From Jeongeupia wiesaeckerbachi (GTDB lineage Bacteria; Pseudomonadota; Gammaproteobacteria; Burkholderiales; Chitinibacteraceae): DNA of 64,000 nt. Position numbers and translations under genes: made by a program. The notes below the pieces were generated by a model. That model was not told where the DNA came from. It saw only the letters and a program-made list of their open reading frames with translations, and did not search any database. Below are positions 1-7,800 of this stretch, in pieces. The stretch spans positions 3,286,001 through 3,350,000 of the forward strand of contig NZ_CP136946.1 of the NCBI RefSeq assembly GCF_050916355.1. Reading direction: 5' to 3'. The first letter of the stretch is position 1. Each line of letters opens with the position of its first letter.

Positions 1-1529
1 ACGACGAAGGCGGCGATCCGCTGGCATGGGCGTTCGGCGCGCTCGGCATGCAGGACCGCGCCCGCCACCTGGCGACGCTGTATCTGAACGACCTTGCCGA
101 CGTCCTGCGCGAGGCGGTCGATCCGCGTTTCGAGTTCGTCCGCTACGCCGAATCACTGGCGATGAGCCAGCCGACGTTCGACCCGCTCGCCGACGCGCTC
201 GCCGCGCCGCCGACATTGGTCGACGACGTACTGGAAGCGCTGACGCTGGCTGCGATTGCCCGTCACCAGCCAACGCTGGTACTGCTGTCGGTACCCTTCC
301 CCGGTGCCGTCTACGCGGCATTCCGGATTGCCCAGACGATCAAGGCACATCACCCGCAGATTCGCATCGGCCTCGGTGGTGGCTTTGCCAACACCGAGCT
401 GCGCGAGCTGTCCGACCCGCGCGTGTTCGATTTCGTCGACTATGTCACGCTCGATTCGGGCGAACGGCCCTTGCTGGCCTTGCTCGATCACCTGAAGGGG
501 CAGCGCTCGCGCGAACGGCTGGTGCGCACCTTTGTGCGCGACGGTGATGGAAGCGGCAAAGTGCGCTACATCAACTTCCCCGAGCCCGACGTGCCATTCG
601 AAGACTGGGGCACGCCGACGTGGGACGGCCTGCCGCTCGATCGCTACCTGTCGCTGCTCGACATGCTCAACCCGATGCACCGGCTCTGGTCCGACGGGCG
701 CTGGAACAAGCTCACCGTCGCGCACGGCTGTTACTGGAAGAAGTGCAGCTTCTGCGACGTGACGCTGGATTACATCTCGCGCTATGAAACCGCATCGGCC
801 AAGGAACTGGTCAACCGGATCGAGCAGATCATCGCCGAAACCGGCCAGACCGGCTTTCACTTCGTCGACGAAGCCGCCCCGCCGAAAATGCTCAAGGCCC
901 TGGCCGAGGAACTGCTACGGCGCAAAGTCGCGATTTCGTGGTGGGGCAATGTGCGCTTCGAGAAATCGTTCTCGCCGGAGCTGTGCCAGCTGCTCGCCGA
1001 TTCGGGCTGCATCGCAATCTCGGGCGGGCTCGAGGTGGCGTCGGACCGACTCCTGAAGCTGATGAAGAAAGGCGTCTCGGTCGATCAGGTCGCGCGCGTC
1101 ACCGCCGCGTTCACCGAGGCCGGCATTCTCGTGCACGCCTATTTGATGTACGGCTTTCCGACCCAGACCGTGCAGGACACCGTCGATGCACTGGAATACG
1201 TGCGCCAGCTGTTCGAGGCCGGCTGCATTCAGTCCGGCTTCTTCCACCGCTTCGCCTGTACGGTGCATTCACCGGTCGGACAGAACCCGGAGGAATACGG
1301 CGTCACGCTCGAACCGCTGCCACCGGGCGGCTTCGCCAAGAACGACGTCGGCTTTGTAGATCCGAGCGGCGTCGATCATGATGCCCTCGGCCGGGCACTG
1401 AACAAGGCGCTGTACAACTACATGCACGGCATCGGACTGGATCAGGACGTGCGTAGCTGGTTCGACCTGCGGGTTGCCAAAACGACGGTGCCGCGTCGCT
1501 TTATCGAGCGCGCCCTCAGCCAGCGCTAA
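1..1529 (+). CDS. B12-binding-type radical SAM protein (5' partial)
   Basis: The frame is open to the left edge (codons before the ATG at 48 read DEGGDPLAWAFGALG), so the true start lies outside the window. The N-terminal part resembles a cobalamin-binding-like Rossmann domain of COG1032 proteins (LVLLSVPFPG, IGLGGGFANTEL). The middle carries a radical SAM cysteine cluster, HGCYWKKCSFCD, spaced CX4CX2C instead of the usual CX3CX2C (bases 729-755). A downstream GGLE segment fits the radical SAM barrel. The family uses a 4Fe-4S cluster and S-adenosylmethionine for radical chemistry; the substrate cannot be told from sequence. It has no operon partner on the right, where a 240-base intergenic region follows. 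Confidence 0.8.
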   Translation, partial: DEGGDPLAWAFGALGMQDRARHLATLYLNDLADVLREAVDPRFEFVRYAESLAMSQPTFDPLADALAAPPTLVDDVLEALTLAAIARHQPTLVLLSVPFPGAVYAAFRIAQTIKAHHPQIRIGLGGGFANTELRELSDPRVFDFVDYVTLDSGERPLLALLDHLKGQRSRERLVRTFVRDGDGSGKVRYINFPEPDVPFEDWGTPTWDGLPLDRYLSLLDMLNPMHRLWSDGRWNKLTVAHGCYWKKCSFCDVTLDYISRYETASAKELVNRIEQIIAETGQTGFHFVDEAAPPKMLKALAEELLRRKVAISWWGNVRFEKSFSPELCQLLADSGCIAISGGLEVASDRLLKLMKKGVSVDQVARVTAAFTEAGILVHAYLMYGFPTQTVQDTVDALEYVRQLFEAGCIQSGFFHRFACTVHSPVGQNPEEYGVTLEPLPPGGFAKNDVGFVDPSGVDHDALGRALNKALYNYMHGIGLDQDVRSWFDLRVAKTTVPRRFIERALSQR

Positions 1530-1617
1530 TCGTCTTTCAGCGGCAACGCCCCTCAGGCCGGCACAGGACGCCGCACCGGGTGATCCGGCCTCTCCACTTT
1601 GCTCAAATTGTCCAAAA

Positions 1618-1641
1618 CTATCAAAAATGTTGTTTTGATAG
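1618..1641. promoter_or_regulatory. Perfect inverted repeat upstream of the porin
   Basis: CTATCAAAA and TTTTGATAG form a perfect 9-base inverted repeat around a 6-base centre. No T-run follows on either strand, so it does not look like a terminator. It lies about 130 bases upstream of the porin start and could be an operator for a dimeric regulator. No regulator is assigned. Confidence 0.4.
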
Positions 1642-1669
1642 CCAATAACTAACAACATCCATTTCTAGC

Positions 1670-1684
1670 AATGACATTGTCATT
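1670..1684. promoter_or_regulatory. Short perfect palindrome upstream of the porin
   Basis: AATGACATTGTCATT is a 7-base-arm palindrome with one central base, about 90 bases before the porin start and 28 bases after the repeat at 1618-1641. Two dyads in the same leader suggest a regulated promoter. The assignment is inference. Confidence 0.35.
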
Positions 1685-1773
1685 TACCGTGGCATTGCAC
1701 CAGTTCGGCAGACCCGGACTGACGCAGACGGTTCCCGAAAAATGTCTATGTTTTGCATACAAGGATGATTGTC

Positions 1774-2841
1774 ATGTTCACGCGTATCTTGCTTGCTGCA
1801 GCGGTATCCGCAGCCTTCAGCGCACAAGCTTTTGCCGAGGTCACCATCGGCGGCTCGATCGAGTCCGACGTCTATTACGTCGATTCCCAAGCCAGCGGCT
1901 ATAAGGGCGAAATCGAACTCGACGTCGAGCCGCGGATTTTCTTCAGCGGTAGCGACAAGCTCGACAATGGCTCGAAGGTCATCTGGAAGATCTGGACCGG
2001 CGTGGAAAACTATCGCGACAACAGCGCCAACGGCGGCGAACTCAACACCGGCAGCTCAAGCCGTACCTGGGGCAACCGCGAAGCCTGGGGCGGCTGGCAG
2101 GGCGACTGGGGCACGCTGCGCTTCGGCAAGATCTATTCGCCGACCTATCTGAAGCTCGACTGGCCGTACGGCAACCTTGGCGGCGCCATGCACGTTGCCG
2201 AGGTCGGCGTAGTCGGCTTCAACCCGGAAAACGCGATCAACTACGATTCGCCGAACTGGGGCGGGTTCACCTTCTCGGGCCAGTACTCGTTCCGCGGCCA
2301 GAACAATCAGGTTGATGGGCGTTCAAGCGAGTATTTCTATGACATCACCGCCGGCTACAACAATGCCGGCTTCATGGTCGACGCCGGCTATCAGGAAACC
2401 CGTAACGACGGCGGCGACAGCAAGGACAAGATGTACTTTGTCGCCGGCGGCTACAACTTTGGCTCATTCACGCTGAAGGGCGGCTACAAGTCCTGGGATT
2501 GTCAGGCCGGTGCCGGCTGCAATTCTTTTGCCGGCCCGCAGCAGGAACAGTATTGGCTGCAAGGCATCTACTCGACCGGCAAGCATACCGTCGGCCTGAC
2601 CTACAACTACTTCACCGAGGCGGAGAACGCCGCCGGCAACAAGATCGATGACAGCGATACCAATGTGCTCTTCGGCCAATGGAACTACGCGCTGTCCAGC
2701 AATACTTCCGGCTACGTCCAGCTTCGCTACGCGATGAATGGCGAAAACGGCAGTATCGGTGCCAACTACGGAACCTCTTACGGTAACGCGGCCGACGCCG
2801 ACAGTTATCGCCTGCTGTTCGGTACCTGGACCGGGTTTTAA
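1774..2841 (+). CDS. Outer-membrane porin (Gram-negative porin family)
   Basis: A 355-residue protein that starts with a clear signal peptide (hydrophobic LLAAAVSAAF, cleavage after AFA) and continues VTIGGSIESD, the usual first beta strand of betaproteobacterial trimeric porins. The rest is rich in alternating polar/aromatic strands and Gly/Asn/Asp turns (WGNREAWGGWQGDWGTLRFG), and the chain ends in a C-terminal Phe as outer-membrane barrels do. Start choice: AAGGA at 1761-1765 sits 8 bases before the ATG at 1774; earlier in-frame starts (TTG 1753, ATG 1765) overlap or precede that site. It would form a general diffusion channel in the outer membrane. Solute preference is unknown. A strong terminator follows. 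Confidence 0.88.
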   Translation: MFTRILLAAAVSAAFSAQAFAEVTIGGSIESDVYYVDSQASGYKGEIELDVEPRIFFSGSDKLDNGSKVIWKIWTGVENYRDNSANGGELNTGSSSRTWGNREAWGGWQGDWGTLRFGKIYSPTYLKLDWPYGNLGGAMHVAEVGVVGFNPENAINYDSPNWGGFTFSGQYSFRGQNNQVDGRSSEYFYDITAGYNNAGFMVDAGYQETRNDGGDSKDKMYFVAGGYNFGSFTLKGGYKSWDCQAGAGCNSFAGPQQEQYWLQGIYSTGKHTVGLTYNYFTEAENAAGNKIDDSDTNVLFGQWNYALSSNTSGYVQLRYAMNGENGSIGANYGTSYGNAADADSYRLLFGTWTGF

Positions 2842-2868
2842 GCGCTTTACCTAGATACGAGAACCTTG

Positions 2869-2894
2869 AAAGGCGGCTTCGGCCGCCTTTTTTT
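2869..2894 (+). terminator. Intrinsic terminator of the porin gene
   Basis: AAAGGCGGC and GCCGCCTTT pair around a TTCG tetraloop and are followed by a run of T. It lies 28 bases after the porin stop codon. Confidence 0.9.
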
Positions 2895-3137
2895 CGCTCC
2901 GACGTCCGCCCCCGGGCAATCGGTACCGGCCTGCGTTAATCGATGGCAAGGAGAGCAAAGCGTCGGCGCCATCAACTTGACGTCGAGCGCCATTCGAAAA
3001 TCACTACCACCCCAACCAGCAGACTGGTCGCCCCATATCGATCAGCGTTCCGTCTGCATCAGAACAAAAACACTCAGTACCAACTTCACGCTGATGCTTC
3101 ACAGCAAAGCCATGCGCTTTCTGTATTTGATCTAGCG
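2895..3137. other. Intergenic stretch without a convincing gene
   Basis: About 240 bases between the porin terminator and the next terminator. An Arg-rich reading frame starts at 2943, but it has no relatives that I recognise, runs straight through the hairpin at 3138-3184 and overlaps fumarase, so I do not call it. No promoter is obvious. Confidence 0.5.
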
Positions 3138-3184
3138 GCCGCCAATAAAAAAACCGGCACTAGGCCGGTTTTTTTATTGGCGGC
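3138..3184. terminator. Bidirectional terminator (21-bp perfect stem)
   Basis: The two 21-base arms (3138-3158 and 3164-3184) are perfect reverse complements around ACTAG. The core CCGGC/GCCGG is flanked by A7 on the left and T7 on the right, so either strand gives a stem followed by U-rich RNA. Fumarase, on the minus strand, ends six bases away. Confidence 0.92.
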
Positions 3185-3189
3185 GCGAA

Positions 3190-4710
3190 TTAAACCGTCG
3201 CGAGCGGAATCTTGCCTATCTTCGCCTGCCATTCCTTCGGCGCAATTGCATGCACCGACGTACCACCGCTGTCGACGGCCACCGTCACCGGCATATCGAC
3301 GACATCGAACTCGTAGATCGCTTCCATGCCCAGATCCGCGAAACCGACGACGCGCGAGCCCTTGATCGCCTTCGAGACCAGATAAGCCGCACCGCCGACC
3401 GCCATCAGATACACCGACTGATGCTGCTTGATCGCGTCGATCGCCACCGGGCCACGCTCGGCCTTGCCGATCATGCCCAGCAAGCCGGTCTGCGCCAGCA
3501 CCTGGCCGGTGAACTTGTCCATCCGCGTCGCCGTGGTCGGACCCGCCGGGCCAACGACTTCGTCGCGCACCGGATCAACCGGGCCGACGTAATAGATAAA
3601 GCGGTTGGTGAAATCGACCGGCAGTTTTTCACCGTTGTTGAGCATTTCGACCATGCGCTTGTGCGCGGCATCGCGGCCGGTGAGCATCTTGCCGTTCAGC
3701 AGCAAGGTTTGGCCCGGTTTCCACGAGGCGACGTCTTCACGCGTCACGGTATTCAAATCGACGCGCGTGGATTCGCTCGATGGCGTCCACGTCACGTCCG
3801 GCCAGTCTTCCAGCTTCGGGGCTTCAAGTTGCGCCGGGCCGGAGCCGTCGAGGATGAAGTGCACGTGGCGCGTCGCGGCGCAGTTCGGGATCATCGCCAC
3901 CGGCAGCGATGCCGCGTGGGTCGGGTAATCCTTGATCTTCACATCGAGCACGGTCGCGAGGCCGCCGAGGCCCTGCGCGCCGATGCCAAGCGCATTGACC
4001 TTCTCGTACAGCTCGATGCGCAGCTCTTCGGCGCGGGTTTGCGCGCCGCGCTCGATCAGCTCATGGATGTCGATTTCCTCCATCAGCGCTTCCTTGGCCA
4101 TCACCATGGCCTTTTCGGCGGTGCCGCCGATGCCGATGCCGAGCATGCCCGGCGGACACCAACCGGCGCCCATCAGCGGCACGGTCTTGAGCACCCAGTC
4201 GACGATCGAATCGGACGGGTTGAGCATGACAAACTTGGTCTTGTTCTCCGAGCCACCGCCCTTGGCGGCAATGTCGATCTCGACGGTATCGCCCGGGACG
4301 ATTTCGTAGTGGATCACCGCCGGGGTGTTGTCCTTGGTGTTCTTGCGGCCGCCGGCCGGATCCATCAGGATCGACGCGCGCAGCTTGTTGTCCGGGTGCA
4401 GATAGGCACGGCGTACGCCTTCGTTGACCATGTCGGTCACGCCCATCGTCGCGCCGGCCCACTGCACATTCATGCCGACGCGCACAAAACAGGTGACGAT
4501 GCCGGTGTCCTGGCAGATCGGCCGACGGCCTTCGGCGCACATCCGGCTGTTGGTCAGGATCTGCGCAATGGCATCCTTGGCCGCCGGGCTTTCTTCGCGC
4601 TCGTACGCTTTGCCGAGGGCCTGGATGTAGTCTTTCGGGTGGTAGTAGCTGATGTATTGCAGCGCATCGGCAATGCTGTCGATCAGATCGTCCTGACGGA
4701 TGACGGCCAT
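3190..4710 (-). CDS. fumA: Class I fumarate hydratase (iron-sulfur)
   Basis: A 506-residue protein of the oxygen-sensitive class I fumarase family (FumA/FumB), which interconverts fumarate and malate in the TCA cycle in the cytosol. The three expected cluster-ligand cysteines are visible: C66 in PICQDTG, C185 in GWCPPG and C277 in PNCAATRH. The C-terminal beta domain is present (VVGPAGPTTATRMDKF and VGGAAYLVSKAIKG). Length matches single-chain bacterial class I enzymes. GGAG lies 8 bases before the ATG. It is monocistronic, with the bidirectional terminator immediately downstream. Some related enzymes act on mesaconate or tartrate, but fumarase is much the likeliest. Confidence 0.95.
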   Translation of the reverse strand: MAVIRQDDLIDSIADALQYISYYHPKDYIQALGKAYEREESPAAKDAIAQILTNSRMCAEGRRPICQDTGIVTCFVRVGMNVQWAGATMGVTDMVNEGVRRAYLHPDNKLRASILMDPAGGRKNTKDNTPAVIHYEIVPGDTVEIDIAAKGGGSENKTKFVMLNPSDSIVDWVLKTVPLMGAGWCPPGMLGIGIGGTAEKAMVMAKEALMEEIDIHELIERGAQTRAEELRIELYEKVNALGIGAQGLGGLATVLDVKIKDYPTHAASLPVAMIPNCAATRHVHFILDGSGPAQLEAPKLEDWPDVTWTPSSESTRVDLNTVTREDVASWKPGQTLLLNGKMLTGRDAAHKRMVEMLNNGEKLPVDFTNRFIYYVGPVDPVRDEVVGPAGPTTATRMDKFTGQVLAQTGLLGMIGKAERGPVAIDAIKQHQSVYLMAVGGAAYLVSKAIKGSRVVGFADLGMEAIYEFDVVDMPVTVAVDSGGTSVHAIAPKEWQAKIGKIPLATV

Positions 4711-4861
4711 GAAGTGCTCCGGAGCTTAGGCGGGAAAAGTGTGCATTTTACCAGCGCTCACGGCCTTGGCGCGCCCCGGGATTACAGCAAGACGTAGAAT
4801 CATCTAGATGAAACAGCCGCGCGCTAGCATCGCGGTCCATCTACTCCAACGGAAAAGCATC

Positions 4862-5587
4862 ATGCGCATCGAACGCGGCTCGGGTATTGCGCTGTGGCGG
4901 CAGATCGAACAGACGCTGGCTGCCGACATCGCCAGCAAGGCCATCACCGAGCGCCTGCCGAACGAAATCGAGCTGGCCAGCCGTTTCAACGTCAACCGCC
5001 ACACGGTTCGTCGCGCCGTCCAAGCACTGGAAAGCCGCGGTCTCGTGCGAATCGAGCAAGGACGCGGCACCTTTGTGCAGGAAGAACTGATCGACTACCG
5101 GCTTGGCCGCAAGCGCCGCTTTTCGCACAGCCTGGACGACCAGCAACGGCGTGGCGCCAGCCAGATCCAGCGCAGCGCGACCACGGTGCCACGCGACGAA
5201 GTATGCGAGCTGCTGGCCATCCCGCCCGGCACGACCGTGCTGCAGGTCGACGCGCTCGACGTCGTCGACGACCGCGTCATCGGGGTCTGCACCCAGTATT
5301 TTCCGCTGCCGCGCTTTGCAGGACTGGATGCACACTACGCCACCACCGGCCGCATTACCGATGCGCTGCCGGCCTTCGGCGTCACCGATTTCAGCCGCAC
5401 GCTCAGCCGGGTCACTGCGCGACTGCCACGGCCGGAAACCGCGCAACTGCTGGCGCAACCGAAAACGCAGCCCATCCTGTATGTCGAGAATGTCTACGCC
5501 GATGGCGATGGTGTGCCGATCGAATACGGCATCACCCGCTTTGCCGCCGATGCCGTGCAGCTACTGATCGAACCCGAGACCGCATAA
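4862..5587 (+). CDS. phnF: GntR-family regulator, PhnF-like
   Basis: A 241-residue regulator of the HutC/PhnF branch of the GntR family. Residues 1-70 hold the winged helix-turn-helix (ELASRFNVNRHTVRRAVQALESRG, here split as ELASRFNVNR then HTVRRAVQAL). The NRHT signature and the opening RIERGSGIALWRQI are typical of PhnF. Residues 90-240 form the UTRA ligand-binding domain, ending VPIEYGITRFAADAVQL. The start at 4862 is preferred over 4808 because GGAAAA lies six bases upstream and the length then equals that of known PhnF proteins. The stop overlaps the next start (TAATG). No phosphonate genes are nearby, so its real ligand is uncertain. Confidence 0.8.
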   Translation: MRIERGSGIALWRQIEQTLAADIASKAITERLPNEIELASRFNVNRHTVRRAVQALESRGLVRIEQGRGTFVQEELIDYRLGRKRRFSHSLDDQQRRGASQIQRSATTVPRDEVCELLAIPPGTTVLQVDALDVVDDRVIGVCTQYFPLPRFAGLDAHYATTGRITDALPAFGVTDFSRTLSRVTARLPRPETAQLLAQPKTQPILYVENVYADGDGVPIEYGITRFAADAVQLLIEPETA

Positions 5588-6381
5588 TGGCTGCGCGGAT
5601 CGCCGACTACCTTGCCAGGCAGCCGCGCTTCGACGCCGCCGGCCTGATCCGGTTTCACGTATCGGGCCAAGCCGTTGGCTGGCTGGAAGCGGACACCTGC
5701 ACCTTCCTGCAGGCGCTGTCATCCAGCTTCGTTCAGCGGGGGCCGCAAATGCACCTGGATACTGACGCCGGCCAGATCGACGCACAACTGGAACGCGCCG
5801 CACTGGCGATGCGAAACGCGGGACTGATCCACGGCTGGCGCAACGAGCGCTACACCTGCTTCGCGCCGGATCACCGTGGGCTACCCGATCTGGCAAGGCC
5901 GATGTTCACACTCGAACGCGCGGCCTTCCGGCGTTTCGGGCTTACCAGCCGCGCGGTGCATATCAATGGTTATACCGCAGGCCGGCAACTGTGGATCGGC
6001 CGCCGCAGCCCGAACAAGGCCATCGACCCCGGTCGGCTCGACAACCTTGCAGCCGGCGGGATCGCGGCCGGCGAAACACCGGAGCACTGCGTCATCCGCG
6101 AGCTCTGGGAAGAAGCCGGCATCCCAGCCGAAATCGCCGCGCACGCCCGCTACGCAGCCAGCGCGCGCAGCATTCGCAACGAGGTCGACGGCACCCACGA
6201 TGAAGTCCTGTACAGCTACGACCTGCGCCTGCCCGACGACTTTACGCCGCGCAACACCGATGGCGAAGTCGCCGGCTTTGCCCGACTGAGTATCGACGAA
6301 ACGCTGGCCCGGCTCGATGAGTTCACCACCGACGCCGGTCTGGTCACGGTGGACCTCCTTCAGCGACAAGGCTGGGCATGA
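5587..6381 (+). CDS. Nudix hydrolase with DUF4743 N-terminal domain
   Basis: A 264-residue protein. Residues 1-115 match the DUF4743 region found in front of Nudix domains of Tnr3/YJR142W type. The Nudix box is complete and perfect: GGIAAGE, seven residues, then RELWEEAGI. Such enzymes hydrolyse nucleoside- or thiamine-diphosphate-linked substrates with magnesium; some relatives act on oxidised thiamine diphosphate, which I mention only as a family precedent. It is translationally coupled to the regulator before it (one-base overlap) and to the phosphodiesterase after it (ATGA), so the three form one operon. Confidence 0.85.
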   Translation: MAARIADYLARQPRFDAAGLIRFHVSGQAVGWLEADTCTFLQALSSSFVQRGPQMHLDTDAGQIDAQLERAALAMRNAGLIHGWRNERYTCFAPDHRGLPDLARPMFTLERAAFRRFGLTSRAVHINGYTAGRQLWIGRRSPNKAIDPGRLDNLAAGGIAAGETPEHCVIRELWEEAGIPAEIAAHARYAASARSIRNEVDGTHDEVLYSYDLRLPDDFTPRNTDGEVAGFARLSIDETLARLDEFTTDAGLVTVDLLQRQGWA

Positions 6382-6887
6382 GGCTGTTCATCGGCCTGGA
6401 GCCCCCCGCCGCCGCGCGCAAGGCCATCGCCCATGCGCGCGACCAGCTGCACGCCCGCCACGGCGGCAAACCGACAAGCACCGCGAACCTGCACCTGACG
6501 CTGGCCTTTATCGGCCATGGCGACGTGCAAACCATCCAGCAACTGCGCCACCTGCTGGCCGATCTCGACCACCCCGGTTTTGAATTTACGCTTGATCGCA
6601 TCGGGGACTTCAAGCAAGGCGCAATCGTCTGGCTCGGCTGCGGCACTCCGTCCGCCAGTCTCGACCTACTTGCTCACAACCTCCGGCTGCGGCTTGGCGA
6701 CGCCAGGGTCGGCTTCGACCCCCAACCGTTCACCCCGCATGTCACGCTGCTGCGCAAAGCACAGCCGATTATCGAAGCGCTGCCGACACCGATCCACTGG
6801 CAAGCCGACGCCATCGTGCTTTACGAGTCGGTATCGACAGCGGCTGGCGTTTGCTACCGTCCGTTATTCCGCCACCCGCTCAAATGA
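6378..6887 (+). CDS. thpR: RNA 2',3'-cyclic phosphodiesterase (ThpR/LigT)
   Basis: A 169-residue protein of the 2H phosphoesterase family. Both catalytic HxTx motifs are present: HLTL at residues 39-42 and HVTL at 121-124. The opening MRLFIGLEPP is typical. ThpR opens 2',3'-cyclic phosphates, and older literature describes a tRNA 2'-5' ligase activity. Its start overlaps the Nudix stop by four bases (ATGA), so it is the third gene of the phnF-like operon. The gene converges on the sulfurtransferase gene. Confidence 0.9.
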   Translation: MRLFIGLEPPAAARKAIAHARDQLHARHGGKPTSTANLHLTLAFIGHGDVQTIQQLRHLLADLDHPGFEFTLDRIGDFKQGAIVWLGCGTPSASLDLLAHNLRLRLGDARVGFDPQPFTPHVTLLRKAQPIIEALPTPIHWQADAIVLYESVSTAAGVCYRPLFRHPLK

Positions 6888-6890
6888 ACG

Positions 6891-6910
6891 CCGCCCGGCG
6901 AACCGGGCGG
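6891..6910. terminator. Hairpin between convergent thpR and sseA
   Basis: CCGCCCGG and CCGGGCGG pair perfectly around CGAA in the 34-base gap between the two stop codons. It lacks a T-run on either strand, so it may be a weak or factor-assisted terminator. Confidence 0.4.
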
Positions 6911-6921
6911 GCATTGCAGCA

Positions 6922-7752
6922 TCAGCAGGCCACCGGATTGGCCGGATCGGCGCACCACTCGCTCCACGAGCCGGGATACAGCTTCGCGCCCGACAAGCCC
7001 GCGAGCTCCAGCGCCAGCAGGTTGTGACACGCCGTCACCCCGGAACCGCACTGGCACACGATGTCGGCCGCTGAACGCGCACCGATGACGTCGCGCCATT
7101 CGTCTCGGAGTTGATCGGGGGACTTGAAGCGGCCATTCGCATCCAGGTTGTGCTGGAAAAACCGGTTGCTCGCCCCCGGGATATGCCCGCCGACCGGATC
7201 GATCGTCTCGCCCAGCCCACGGTAGCGATCGGGGCTGCGCGCGTCGACAACGAGGAACGCCGCCGCAGTCAGATTCGCCCTGACTTGATCGACATCCACC
7301 GTCGCCGCGCTCGGCACCTGCCTCGGGTAGACCTCCGCCACGGGCTGCGCCGGCTCGACCGACACCGGCAGACCGGCATCCAACCATGCCTGCCACCCGC
7401 CATCGAGCACCGAAACGCGTTCGTGGCCCAGCCAACGCAATAGCCACCACAAACGCGCCGCAAACATGCCGCCAGATGCGTCATAGGCAACGACATGCGT
7501 CTGCGCACCGATGCCCACACTCCCGGCCCAGCGCGCCAACGCCTCGGGCGTCGGCAACGGGTGACGACCATTGCGGCCGGTTTTAGGACCGGACAGATCA
7601 AGATCGAGATGCGCAAACACCGCACCGGGAATATGACTCGATGCATAGGCGCGGCGCCCGGCCTCCGGGTCGGCAAGATCGTGGCGGCAATCGACCACGA
7701 CATACTCGCTCAAACGAGGCGCTAGCGCCTGTGGCGTCATCAACAAGGTCAT
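6922..7752 (-). CDS. sseA: 3-mercaptopyruvate sulfurtransferase
   Basis: A 276-residue two-domain rhodanese protein. The C-terminal active loop is CGSGVT with C235, the form seen in mercaptopyruvate sulfurtransferases rather than the CRKGVT of thiosulfate sulfurtransferases. The N-terminal domain shows the family's VVDCRHDL and HIPGAVF segments, and HIPGASNRFF precedes the active loop. It transfers sulfur from mercaptopyruvate to thiols or cyanide in the cytosol. I start at 7752 (MTLLMTPQ), with GAGAG upstream, instead of the longer frame from 7782, which lacks a ribosome site. It is probably monocistronic. Confidence 0.88.
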   Translation of the reverse strand: MTLLMTPQALAPRLSEYVVVDCRHDLADPEAGRRAYASSHIPGAVFAHLDLDLSGPKTGRNGRHPLPTPEALARWAGSVGIGAQTHVVAYDASGGMFAARLWWLLRWLGHERVSVLDGGWQAWLDAGLPVSVEPAQPVAEVYPRQVPSAATVDVDQVRANLTAAAFLVVDARSPDRYRGLGETIDPVGGHIPGASNRFFQHNLDANGRFKSPDQLRDEWRDVIGARSAADIVCQCGSGVTACHNLLALELAGLSGAKLYPGSWSEWCADPANPVAC

Positions 7753-7800
7753 CGGCGTATTCTCTCGCTGAAAAACGCCCATGATAGGTGGCTATTCACG

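Noticed and set aside
2943..3365. Arg-rich frame after the porin
   Set aside because: It runs through a strong bidirectional terminator into fumarase and has no family resemblance.
3250..4797. 515-codon plus-strand frame opposite fumarase
   Set aside because: It is a His/Arg/Asp-rich mirror of a clear fumA gene; GC-rich third positions keep the opposite strand open.
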